Of a stretch of 50,274 bases of DNA, positions 36,249 to 46,180 are shown in pieces. Origin of the DNA: Phaeoceros laevis (Eukaryota; Anthocerotophyta; Anthocerotopsida; Notothyladales); assembly GCA_049999765.1 (NCBI GenBank), contig JBNGIQ010009483.1:179027-229300 (forward strand), given 5' to 3'. The notes beneath the pieces were generated by a model. The model ran no database searches and was not told the DNA's origin. It saw nothing but the letters and a program-made list of their open reading frames with translations. Both the position numbers and the translations under genes were made by a program. Every line of letters starts with the position of its first letter. The stretch's first letter is position 1.

Positions 36249-39200
36249 TCAGACCTGCCAGCGTTTTTGATCTGGTGTTGTATTAGTTTCTCGAAGATGG
36301 GATATAATATCTAATTGCCTATGGTCTACATGCCCAACCTGCTTACAGGCTTGCAGGATGCTAGCAAATGTAAATTCGTCTGCTGGTATACGAGCCTCTT
36401 GCATTTTGTCAGCTAGATCAAGGGCTTCCTGATACAGGCCTTGGAGGACATATCCCTTGAGAACAGCGTTCCATGTACTCAAATTGGTAGTGGGCGTTCT
36501 GTCAAACACTGCTCTTGCATCCTCTACCCTTCCGCATTCTACGTACATGTTGACTAGTGCACTGCCAACATCTGGGTCTTGTTCCAGTCCCATTACTTGA
36601 ATGTCCGCATGCAGTTTCTTCGCCATCTCGATGGCTCCTATGCTGCTGCATGCTTGTAGCGTGCTCACTAATGTTGAAGTATCGGCTGACATGCCAATTA
36701 CTCCTATCCTTTCACAATATTTCAGCGGATCGTCGTCCCCCATTTGCAAGGAATATCCACCTACCATGCCTACAATGTCTTGGGTCAGCAAATTGCTGAG
36801 GACCAGTTTAGCTTCCATTGGACTCTCACATTTGGTATACATGTTCACTAGACTGATCCCAACATGTAGGTCTCCTTCTATTCCTATCTCCCGAGTTTTT
36901 GCGTGAATTTCCTTGCCCTTCTGCAAGTCCCTTATGCTGCAGCAAGCTTGAAGCAGGCTCACGAACAGGAAACTATCCGCCACTATGCCATGCTGTTGCA
37001 TGCTTTCATACAAATCTAAAGCTTCCTGCCCATAGCCTTTCGTTGAATAGAGCCCAATAATTGCCTTCCAGGCAGCTGAGTCTTTCACTGTGAGTCTGTC
37101 AAATGCTGTTCTAGCATCCGTCAGACTCCCACATTTTGCGTACATGTCCACCAGGCTTCTCCCAATAAACGAATCGCCTTCTATTCCATGTTCCAGAATT
37201 TGCTCGTGAACTCTCTTGCCCTCTTGTAAAGTCTTCATGCCGCCGCAAACTTGGAGGAGGCTCACATATATGTGACTATCTCCTGGTATCCCATCATGCT
37301 GCATGATGTCGTAAAGACTAAGGGCTTCCTTGCCGAGCCCATGCTGGGCATATGCCCTAATTAAAGCTCCCCATGTTACAACATCTTTCAGTGGCAGAGA
37401 ATCAAACACTGTTCTGGCATCCTCCAGGCTTCCACACTTCGCATACATGTCCAATAGGCCGCTACCAATTTGTGGATCTGAATCTAATCCCTTTGCCAGA
37501 ATTTGCTCATGCACTTCCTTTCCTGTCTCTATGTCCCTCATTGTGCTGCACACTTGCAGAATGGCCAACATCGTGACACTGTCAGCTACGAAGCCTTTCT
37601 CTTGCATGCTCTCATAAAGATCAAGAGCTTCCAGGCCAAGTCCATGCTGGGCATAGCCTCCAATCATGGCATTCCAAGTTACTATATCACGGCTTTGCAA
37701 CCTGTCAAATACTGTTCTAGCATCCTCGAGGCTTCCACATTTGGCATACATGTCCAACAGGCTGCTCCCAATGTACGGTGCTCCTTCTAGTCCCCTGTCC
37801 TGGAGTTCCTGATGAATTCTCTTGCCCTGCTCCAAGGACCTCATACCGGAACATACTTGCAAAAGGACTGAGAATGTGACTGCATCACCTGATACACCAT
37901 CGTGTTGCATAGCCTCATATAGATTCATGGCGTCCTGGCCAAGCCCATGCTGGGCATAGCCACGGATCATAGCAGTCCATGTTATGACATCTTTGCTTGG
38001 TAGGCTTACAAACACCTTCCTAGCATCCTCTAAGCTCCCACATTTGGCGTACATGTGGACTAAGCTATTACCAACATGCAAGTTTTCTCCCAGTCCCTTC
38101 TCAAAGATTTGTGTATGTATGTCCTTGCCCTCCTGTAAAGCCCCTAGGTTGCCACACGCTTGCAGGATGCTTACAAATGTCCATGCATCCGGTGATATTT
38201 CGTTTTGTTCCATCCTCTTCCAAAGTTTGAGAGATTCATGTCCAAGCCCTTGCAGGGCGTATGCCCGTATCATAACGTTCCAAGTAGCCAGATTCCTAGT
38301 TGCCAATCTGTCAAACACTATAAAAGCATCTTGCAAGCTCCTGCATCTGACATACGTTTCCACCAAGGTGCCCCCAATATGAAGCTCCCTTTCCAGTCCC
38401 CTTTTCAAGATATCAGCATGAATTTGTTTAGCCCTTGATAAAGTTCCTAAGCTACCACATGCTTGCAAAATGCTGCAGAGTATCAGACTATCAGCTGCCA
38501 CACCATCTTGCTGCATCATGTCGTAAACAGCAAGGGATTCTTTACTAAGCCCATGATGGGCATATCCTGCAAGCATAGTGTGCCACGTAAAAAGGTCTTT
38601 CACTGATAGCCTGTCAAACACTTTTCTGGCATCCTCAAGGCTACCACATTTTACATACATGTCCACAATACTGCTGCCCAACTGTAGATCTCCTTCCAGT
38701 CCCCTTTCCATGATTTTCTCATGAATTTCCTTACCCTGCTTTAAGGCCCCAATGCTACGACATGCTTGCATGATAGCTATGAATGTCGATATACTGGGTG
38801 ATACGCCACTCCGTTCCATCTTGTTATAGAGATCAAGAGCTTCATGTCCAAGCCCGCTCTGGGCACACGCCAGTATCATAACATTACATGATACCAGAGT
38901 TTTCCTTGCTAGTCTGCCAAAAACTGAACAAGCATCTTGCAAGCTCCCAAACTTGACATACATGTCTACCAAGGCACTCCCAATATGATGCTGTCCTTCA
39001 AGTCCATGTTTCAGAATATGTGCATGAGTCTCTCGTCCCCTCTGTAGAGCGCCTGTAGAGCCACATGCTTGCAAGACACTTACCAGCACATAAGTATCAG
39101 CCGCTATGCCATCTCGTTCCATGCGCTCGTAGAGGTCAAGTGCTTCTTGGCCAAGCCCTTTCTGAACATATCCTGCAATCAGGGCACTCCATGTCACAAT

Positions 39201-39797
39201 GTTCTTGGTCGACAGTTTGTCAAATACTTTTTGAGCATCGTTCAAGTTGCCACATTTCACGTACATGCTCACCAGGGCAGTTCCAACATACAAGTCAGAC
39301 TCAAACCTACTATGAATCACGTCAGCATGGACTAGCTGCCCAGAGGTCAAGTCCCTTGATTCAGCACATGCTTTCAGTACTGCTACAAATACATAGCCAC
39401 TTGGTACCGTAGTCGATTGTTGCAGTTTGTGATACAGTTCAATCGCCTTCTGGTGTTGTTCGAAATCATTGTGGGCTGATATAATTGAAGCCCAAACAAA
39501 CTTGTCCGGCGAGGCCATTCTGTGAAAAACATCGCTCGCCTCCTGTAAACATCCGATAGAAGCATAGGCTTGAATGATGCAGCCAGCGACGTTTGTGTCT
39601 GACTCTAGCCCAGCTCTTATGGCAAGGGAATCGACGTGCTTGCAAATGGCAAGCTTCTTACTCTCAGGGCATCTCTGCAGCACAGAACACAAGGTCTTGG
39701 AGATGTTCAATCCTTGATGCCTAATGGCTTCCAGTGCCTTAAAGGCCTCATCGATCCGTCCCTCATGGCACAACTCCCGTACTGCTTTAGCATTCAA
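36249..39797 (-). CDS. long PLS-type PPR protein, 11 PLS units, no E/DYW tail
   Basis: Open frame of about 1182 codons without introns. The roughly 101-residue period (P, L and S motifs) repeats about 11 times, seen from the strings VTWSALIAGYVQ, VITWTAMIRGYAQHG, VTWNAMIGGYAQHG, VVTWGALIRAYAQHG and the recurrent SLVDMYAKCGSL. The protein ends soon after a last P-type motif (FTFASILQACKQVG) with no E, E+ or DYW domain, so catalysis would need a partner protein. Sequence-specific organellar RNA binding is the family role. Position 39797 is a TTG. The frame stays open upstream to a TGA near 39880 with no ATG, and the first in-frame Met after it is about 90 residues in (FHRMASPDK). An upstream exon with start and transit peptide is therefore likely. 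The end at 36249 is secure. Confidence 0.9.
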   Translation of the reverse strand: MNAKAVRELCHEGRIDEAFKALEAIRHQGLNISKTLCSVLQRCPESKKLAICKHVDSLAIRAGLESDTNVAGCIIQAYASIGCLQEASDVFHRMASPDKFVWASIISAHNDFEQHQKAIELYHKLQQSTTVPSGYVFVAVLKACAESRDLTSGQLVHADVIHSRFESDLYVGTALVSMYVKCGNLNDAQKVFDKLSTKNIVTWSALIAGYVQKGLGQEALDLYERMERDGIAADTYVLVSVLQACGSTGALQRGRETHAHILKHGLEGQHHIGSALVDMYVKFGSLQDACSVFGRLARKTLVSCNVMILACAQSGLGHEALDLYNKMERSGVSPSISTFIAIMQACRSIGALKQGKEIHEKIMERGLEGDLQLGSSIVDMYVKCGSLEDARKVFDRLSVKDLFTWHTMLAGYAHHGLSKESLAVYDMMQQDGVAADSLILCSILQACGSLGTLSRAKQIHADILKRGLERELHIGGTLVETYVRCRSLQDAFIVFDRLATRNLATWNVMIRAYALQGLGHESLKLWKRMEQNEISPDAWTFVSILQACGNLGALQEGKDIHTQIFEKGLGENLHVGNSLVHMYAKCGSLEDARKVFVSLPSKDVITWTAMIRGYAQHGLGQDAMNLYEAMQHDGVSGDAVTFSVLLQVCSGMRSLEQGKRIHQELQDRGLEGAPYIGSSLLDMYAKCGSLEDARTVFDRLQSRDIVTWNAMIGGYAQHGLGLEALDLYESMQEKGFVADSVTMLAILQVCSTMRDIETGKEVHEQILAKGLDSDPQIGSGLLDMYAKCGSLEDARTVFDSLPLKDVVTWGALIRAYAQHGLGKEALSLYDIMQHDGIPGDSHIYVSLLQVCGGMKTLQEGKRVHEQILEHGIEGDSFIGRSLVDMYAKCGSLTDARTAFDRLTVKDSAAWKAIIGLYSTKGYGQEALDLYESMQQHGIVADSFLFVSLLQACCSIRDLQKGKEIHAKTREIGIEGDLHVGISLVNMYTKCESPMEAKLVLSNLLTQDIVGMVGGYSLQMGDDDPLKYCERIGVIGMSADTSTLVSTLQACSSIGAIEMAKKLHADIQVMGLEQDPDVGSALVNMYVECGRVEDARAVFDRTPTTNLSTWNAVLKGYVLQGLYQEALDLADKMQEARIPADEFTFASILQACKQVGHVDHRQLDIISHLRETNTTPDQKRWQV

Positions 39798-40390
39798 ATT
39801 TCCTCCCCTGGATGGCTCCCTGGATGATGCATCCGATGGTTGGCAAAAACTAGCATTGATTCTTGGAGCACAACATGAGCTTCAAAGAATCATGCATTCA
39901 AACAAGCCGAATCATATGAATCAAGAAAGTACTCCAACGTGGGGAAATGAAGTTCGACTCCTATACCTAGCACTGGAATGGCAGCGTTTACTGTGTTGCC
40001 CTAGTTCTTGCACGATCCGTCTCCACCCCAGCACAACTCGATTGCAGGCCATGCCCGGGCAACTTGATTGGAACGCTGAAATCAAGCCATCTTCCGCCGC
40101 GCAGGTGGCTCCTTCTCAAGGCAAAACAGGTCGCATATCGGAAGCTGGAAAGATCCCTCCACCATGGGGAGTCTTAGAAACATGTTTTTGCACGCGCAGA
40201 AGTTTGCGCTTGCCAATGTTGGCGGCTCTGATGAATAGAGGAATGAATAATCACCCCACGTTAAAGATTGGACATGAGGCATGAGGGAGCTTTGTGATGC
40301 TACACTAAGGCGGCTCCTCCTAGTGCATAGTCGCAGTAGATGGAGACTAGCGGTGGGACGCGCCAGGGGATAGGCATCGCTGCCGAAGCC
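39798..40390. other. spacer, possible 5' exon of the long PPR gene
   Basis: The minus-strand frame at 40082-40282 could hold a leader exon (MFLRLPMVEGSFQLP) but I found no convincing donor that joins in frame to the PPR array. The plus-strand frame 39724-40284 looks like an antisense shadow. The 3' end of the PLC-X gene abuts at 40391. Confidence 0.4.
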
Positions 40391-42105
40391 TTACAGCATC
40401 TGCGCTTTCAGGTAATCCACAGCTTGGAAGGCTCCACCTCCTTGACTTTTCTGCAGAATGTGAGCATGTGTCAGGCCCGATCAGCCAAGGTTCATGGAGG
40501 CGCTCATGCTGTGAAGCTACTGCAGACACTGGAATTTTCAGTAGTGGAGGCAGTGAAATTTGCTCTAACCTTATAGTAGTCCACGGCCAAGTAGTTGGCC
40601 CAGCGGTTGCCCGCAGCGGCATAGCATGTCGGCACCATGGAGAACTCCGGGCCTGCATTCTGCTTACAAGCCAAGTCCTGGTCGGGAACCGAGGGGAAGT
40701 AGTTCATCAAGACCAGCGATCTGCTTGTATCGTCCAAGGCAGCAGACTCAGCCCGGTTAGGGCACTGACCACTCACCTGGCCATCGTCACCATCTGCAGG
40801 GCACATTCTTGAATTTCAGGACTTGGAGTTGCCACAATTTTTCAAGCTCAGCAGGCTCGAGCTCGACGAGGCGATGGAGAGCACTTACACTGGTTCTCAA
40901 CGACGTACTTCCACTCATAGGGAACGCCTTCCTCCGATTCCTTGGCCGGCTTGGAGGTGAAGACAAGCAGGCGCCAGTTCCTAGCCACCATTTCCCCGAG
41001 CGCGGGCCAATCCCCTCCGTTTTGGGGCATGGAGGCGGCTGGAAACCAGTACTTCTTCAGCCCGGCAGCATCAAATGCATTTGAGAGCCCGTTTGCAGAA
41101 GCGACGTAGTCTTCCAGAAAGAGGGTGATGACTTCGGTGGGATTGGCTGCCAGAAAGGACTCAATCACTGCAAGGGTGTCCTTCAGGGGCTCCTGCTCAG
41201 GACGGTGGATGCATATTAGCCTTGGGCCACCGGCCACTGGGAATGCAGCCAAGGATGCAGGAATTGCAACAGGGAGACTTACAAACGCAGTGAACGGGTA
41301 GCAGACACCACCGGTGGAGTGACACAGCCAGATGTCGTCTTGAAAATCATAGGTATCCAGCATCAACCCCCTCACCCCGTTCTGCAAATGTCCGGAGCAT
41401 TTCAGCACGAGCATAGCTTCCATCATGCCAAAACATCAAAGACAACCTTGCGCATTTTGTGCAAGATTTCTCCAGACGCAATGGAGGCTCCTTACCTGAA
41501 GCTGTTGTTCGATGGAATCCTCCTGGTTGCAGAACGTCATGCGAGGTCCTGTCAGCTCCGGAGCTCCGGTCCATGCGAAGGAATTGTGGGTTGTCAGCCA
41601 TGCGTACTTGTTGAATGGCAACGAGTCGTTCTGGAACATCCATGGCCAAGGAACATACGTGAGCGCGATTCCTCCTCAGCGCTGGCTAGCTTCTGCCGTC
41701 ATCTTTGAACACATGCCTCAGTTCCGTACCTGAGTTGGCGAAGCCCGATCTCTGAAGCAGTGCCGCTCAGGTACTCCGGCAGAAGGACACGAGCTACAAT
41801 ACAGTCCTTGTGCACAGCTGGAATCGCTAAGGCAGGGATCCATCAGCTGCAGAGTACAGAAGTGGCCATTCATGATCAACTTTTGACAGCAATTCTCGGA
41901 CGAGGAATGAAGAAACCAGCAAATGTAGTCAGCTTCTCGCCTTGCAATCTCCCGCAGTCGTTCCACAAGCTTGTGCCATCGTTGGGCACTGAGGTGACAA
42001 GAAAAGAACCACCATGGCCAGGACCATCTCCCGCCAATTGCAACCTGCTCTGCTAGCGCTGCAATGCGGCCCACATCTACAAGATTCCAATCTGGATGAA
42101 GCCAT
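40391..42105 (-). CDS. PLC-X domain (PI-PLC-like) secreted protein
   Basis: Plant protein of the PI-PLC X-domain superfamily without the Y and C2 domains of classical PLC, like Arabidopsis At5g67130. Such proteins are predicted phosphodiesterases, often cell-surface. Exons 42105-41941, 41846-41730, 41630-41496, 41381-40889, 40793-40570 and 40450-40391 join in frame to 397 residues. A signal peptide (REMVLAMVVLFLSPQC, near residues 28-43) is followed by a Cys-rich segment (DPCLSDSSCAQGLYCSSCP). Catalytic-type His residues appear in LTTHNSF (about 110) and IWLCHS (about 160); RGLMLDTYDF and NPTEVITLFLEDYV are conserved core strings, and CPNRAES plus LVLMNYFP follow. It ends GGGAFQAVDYLKAQML, without a hydrophobic GPI-type tail. 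Exon 1 joins exon 2 only by a GC donor at 41940. ATG 42129 upstream is an alternative start. Confidence 0.9.
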
Positions 42106-43749
42106 GACGGGCTCAGGCTCTGAATCCAAGCAAGCAGCTACAGGTCTCTACCCTGTCAGTGAGAAGAAGAGCTAGATACACTTCTTGCCCAAGCACCCAA
42201 TGTGACCCACGTTGTGCTACAAGAGCTGGATTTCAGCCTTGCAGTTTCTTGACATACCATGTCATTTCCGCAACTCAGCAGCAGGCAGGACTAGTAGCGT
42301 CACGCGGCGCGCGCACCCACACAAACCAAATTTCTTAATCCACAAGGTTCCGCCATGCCAGAGTGGAGGCCCACCGGGCTCTGAGCTCGAAGGAAGTATG
42401 TATGTCTTGGCCGGCCAGTCACAGGGGACAGGGCCGTCAAATCGGAGACCGCTTCAAATCAATTGCAAGCGACAAGCGATTGATGGGTGGAGAAAGAAAT
42501 TCGGAAGCAGGACTGGAGGCAATCAATTCCTCGAAACCAGCCTGCAGTTGGTGTACCGGAGGAGGTTGGCTGTCGTCTTCAGGGAGGGAGAAGACTGTTG
42601 GAGCAGCTGACGTCTTCGTTTCTCTGCAGCAGACTGTAGCAGGATGACTCACTACTCGCAATGCACCGTCCAATTTGAAGGTCGCCATTTCCTTCCGGCC
42701 GACTCGGCCGGCGGACATCAACTTTGATGTCCCGCCTCAAGTCGAGCCATGGATTCAGACAGGCTTGGCAAGCGCAATTCGGGAGTGGGTACGGAATGGT
42801 AATTTTAGCAAAGCTCGCCGATTGTGTGGTAACGCCAGTGCGTGAAATTCGAGGTGATTTTCCGTCGACGCGCCGTGATCGCGGTCTAATCATCCAGTGG
42901 CTGCCCTGCCCTTGGAAAGTGGAAATCAGCCGCAACTTTTCGGACACAACGGTTATCAGATTACCAATCACTACATAGAGGAGTTAATGTAGAGCAGACT
43001 AGTTCGTGCCTGGTTGTTGCACGTAGCTTTCACAATTATGGCAAGTCCGCCTTACAGTCATACACTGTTTGCAAGCTGTGGCCGAATGCCGTAGCAGACT
43101 CTAGCTCGTGTGGTTCTCAAGCCGTACTGTTGCAGTCCTTGGTAATGACGGAATAACTCTTAACCCAGAGAAATAGGATCTTATTCTAAGTGAAAGACAA
43201 CAAGAAGCAAAACAAGCAAAAGATACAAGACTCTCATACTAGAAGCAAAGCTCTCCCCCACAAGAACTCAGCAGCCACAGGAACCAAGGAAGGAGGACAA
43301 CTCCCTCTCTATAATGCCTCTTTACTAAAGCTTGAAGATGGATACAAGAGTAGGAATTGCTTCCTACAAAGGTGGTAACACCCCTTCTTATACTGTCTTT
43401 GAACCCTATGTATACTTTGATATGCTATTCAGTCAAAGGCACAAGGATAGAGTTTTCTATGCCAGAATGTCTAATGACTCTAATACTGTAATATCCCATA
43501 TTATTACAAGATTATATATGCTTTATAGAATACTTTCCTTATGTGCAGAGACTTACTATACTTCAGAGTTCATCCAGGCTAATACATCAGATATTTCGGT
43601 TTAGTAAGTACCTCTACTTCAAGAAACCATGTTTGCAATGGACTATTGTAGACAGGAGTTTCCTTCTATGCAAATTTCGTCGTTGGAATATGACGAAATC
43701 TGCCTTCAACTTTTTGCATGGACTCTGTCCCCCTAAATCTACTTCTTCT
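42106..43749. other. intergenic, no supported gene
   Basis: Holds the PLC-X promoter side. A 9-bp inverted repeat (ggacatcaa/ttgatgtcc) lies near 42713. From about 43150 to 43600 the sequence is AT-richer and resembles a decayed element, but I found no terminal repeats. Confidence 0.45.
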
Positions 43750-44940
43750 TCAACTAAGAGATCCCAACCAACACATGGAAAGCATGTTTGCTCGGGCCTC
43801 AACGAGTTCTGCAGAGAGGGCTCCACTCTCCTGAAAGTTGACGTTGTGTAAGCTCCTGCTACGCTTAGACATCTTGAGGGAGTGCTTGTCTTGTATACGT
43901 AAGGGCAGAGCTTGGTATGTCGATGCTGAGACAAGAAGGGATGGAGGCACGATCTCCAAAGGTCCAATAACCTTCTCCAGAAGCAGCGGATGAATGCCCT
44001 GGACCTTGACTGTGGACCAGCCAAACTGCAGCTTCTGTACCCATGTTTGCACTTCCATCTTCGTACTGGCGTCAAGGACGGGCAGAGCAGCATTTTTAAA
44101 GAGGTTGCTGGATTCCTCCAAGACACCGAGTCCACCCTTCAGCAAGTACTTTTCATCAAGGAGAGATGCTTTGAGTAAATCCTCAGCAGCCAAAGATACC
44201 ATGGAGCCAGCCCACACAAAAATGCTCCTAAGCCTAAAATATTCTCTTATTGAAAATCTTCTGCAGTCGATGGTCTCAGTTGCACTAGCGTAAAGGCTCA
44301 TGGCTTCAACAGAGAGGTTGTTTAAAGGGCACGAATCCATACCCTGCAGCTTGCTTTCCAAAGTTGCCATCTCCCGAATTACATTTCCACAGACTAGGCT
44401 CGAGCAGTCGTGATGCTTTATCGCTGTACTGAGCTCTGAGAATTGGGTGAAACACCAACGCATCAGTGACACGTTGGAATCCTTGATTTTCCTGAGAGCT
44501 GGAGCTAGAAAGAGCATCACATATGCTTCCAGGCCTTTCAATCATAAAAAACTTAGCGGCATGGAGAGTTTCGAATGCAGACGATAACGTCAACTTGTTA
44601 AAATTTGCGACATGTTTCCAGTATACAAAAACTCCAGTGTACTGAGCATGCCACTGGAGGTGATGTCCGGCAGAGAGATTGTCCACTCGCTGGTTTTCAC
44701 CCTATCGGTGGCGAGCAGGCTTCTAAGCATAGAAGACCTAATTGCAATCAGTGGGCGGTAGGCATAAACCTTCACGCCGTCCTTGCCAACGAACTGGACA
44801 TCACTGCTTTCCAGATTATTCAGGATTAAACGCATTGCTGCATCTAGACCAACAGCGTGCTCCCGTTGCGGAGCTCGAGAGGACACAATTACTACTTCCG
44901 ACAGCCCCTTCCACTTGGGGTAGTCCACCATCCTCGCCTA
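43750..44940 (-). CDS. BTB/POZ-domain protein, frame interrupted
   Basis: The frame starting at or before 44931 (MVDYPKWKGLSEVVIVSSR) continues into a BTB fold: SSDVQFVGKDGVKVYAYRPL, IRSSMLRSLL, ISLPDITSSGM and LEFLYTG. BTB proteins commonly act as dimerising adaptors for cullin-3 ligases. The next conserved part (FNKLTLSSAFETLHAAKFFM) is in a shifted frame between about 44606 and 44545. From there the original frame resumes with KGLEAYVMLFLAPALRKIK and runs to the stop at 43750, ending MLSMCWLGSLS. So two opposite frameshifts about 60 bases apart disrupt an otherwise well-kept gene. No intron with normal borders removes them. They could be base-calling errors (the first lies in AAATTTT) or real compensating indels. 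The frame starts after an acceptor-like 'ggactag', so this is probably not the first exon. Confidence 0.7.
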
Positions 44941-44949
44941 GTCCAAAGT

Positions 44950-46180
44950 ATCTGAGACAGCTCCCCGACAGACCACAGGACCCGGCTGGCAAGAACTTTC
45001 GAGTTCACTGTCACTTAACGCATGCATTCGCATTCTCCAAGCATTTCGAGCTGTCGCTGCTCTCCACCCCATATCCCACATCCCAGAACTGTGGAAGGAG
45101 AAAGTCATGGTCTTCGGATACAATTTCCAAATCCCATAAGATGATACTTTCTGCCCCAAGTACACTGGCATACCGAATTCCACCAAAAACGAGGACCAGG
45201 AAGACGTGCCGTATTCCAAGTTGTGAAGCAGCAGCACACCCTCATTCCATCCTTTCTTAGCTTGCTGACCACATATGCGACGAGAACTTCTCTGTGAAGA
45301 GACTGGCAGAAGGATATTGCTGCCCTTGAATAATAATCTTCTATACTTTCTTTGTGGAGGAGTAGACATACACAACCCACGGGTCTACCTGGGGCAGGCG
45401 TTCACTATCAAAAATCACGAAACACCTTGCAGCTGGCTAGCACTGTCCACGTCCACTTTCATCATCCCAAAAGGATCGGGCCCGATGCCTAACCGGCAGT
45501 TGCACGCACGTCCTAGTGAAACGCGTTCACAACGATTCACAACGTAAGTTCCGACTCTCGCAGCTGCTGTATGGTAATGAAGGAAGCACCAACCCACACA
45601 TGACGGATATCCGAGTGTTCTCATCGATGAGAATCAGCCCCTCCTGCGACACAACTTTGCGGTCATAGCCAACCTTCTTCAGAGTATGCATTTCGTAGGG
45701 GGACCTTTTGAACCTACAATCTTGCTGGAGAAGACGTCATGGAAGCTGGACGGCTTGAATGAAAGGTTGAGCTTTGCTTTGAAGTAAAATTGTGCTTGCG
45801 GTGCCATCACATTTATGGCACAGACGCCTCCTCCTCGTTCTTGCTGGGACTGAAGCAGAACTCTGCTTCGAGAAGTGGTGCACCGCTTGTCGTCTGCGGG
45901 TTCGAGCCCGCAGATGACAGGCGGTGCACCACTTCTCCAGCACTTCTTCGGGACCAAATTTGCTGCTTGAAATGCGTTGATGATAGGAAGGCCAGCCACT
46001 GCCTGTAGGGCCTGGCTACTTTGAATCGGAGCTGGCTTTTGTGGCAACGCAAGCAGCACTCTTCTTCAGGGAGCAAGCTCCACACAGTCTCATCCATCTC
46101 GCAATCCCGACACTTTTCAGCGCCGGAAATTTTAAGCTGCCCTGTGACAGGTACACAGATCCACAATGAGAGCAGCCTCA
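44950..46180 (-). CDS. possible upstream exons of the BTB gene
   Basis: Coding-like pieces in order on the minus strand: a small Cys-pair segment (KCRDCEMDETVW then CCLRCHKS, about 46135-46030), QAQFYFKAKLNLSFKPSSFH (about 45790-45720), MHTLKKVGYDRKVVSQEGLI (about 45690-45620), VDPWVVYVYSSTKK (about 45395-45350), HREVLVAYVVSKLRKDGMRV (about 45295-45235) and FWDVGYGVESSDSSKCLENA (about 45090-45030, after a good acceptor). Several lie next to splice signals, but at least one junction (near 45713) needs a frameshift and a foldback interrupts the region. I do not recognise a family; any likeness to TIR/SEFIR folds is too weak to claim. It could be the 5' part of the BTB gene or a separate decayed gene. 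Confidence 0.35.
45870..45937 (+). repeat. 32-bp-arm foldback with a B-box-like tip
   Basis: Arms 45870-45901 and 45906-45937 pair across a 4-base loop. The only three non-Watson-Crick positions are G-T, so an RNA read from the plus strand would pair throughout. The tip contains ggttcgagccc (45899-45909), matching the RNA polymerase III B-box consensus. No A-box or tRNA cloverleaf was found. Confidence 0.85.

Noticed and set aside
37330-39412. Several plus-strand frames of 60-130 codons
   Set aside because: All are antisense shadows of the repetitive PPR array and repeat with its period.
44950-45400. TIR or SEFIR domain fused to BTB
   Set aside because: VDPWVVYVYSSTKK and the following helix-like stretch are only vaguely similar, and key TIR motifs cannot be shown.
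45870-45937. tRNA gene
   Set aside because: A B-box-like sequence is present but no acceptor, D or anticodon arm can be folded; the sequence is one long hairpin.
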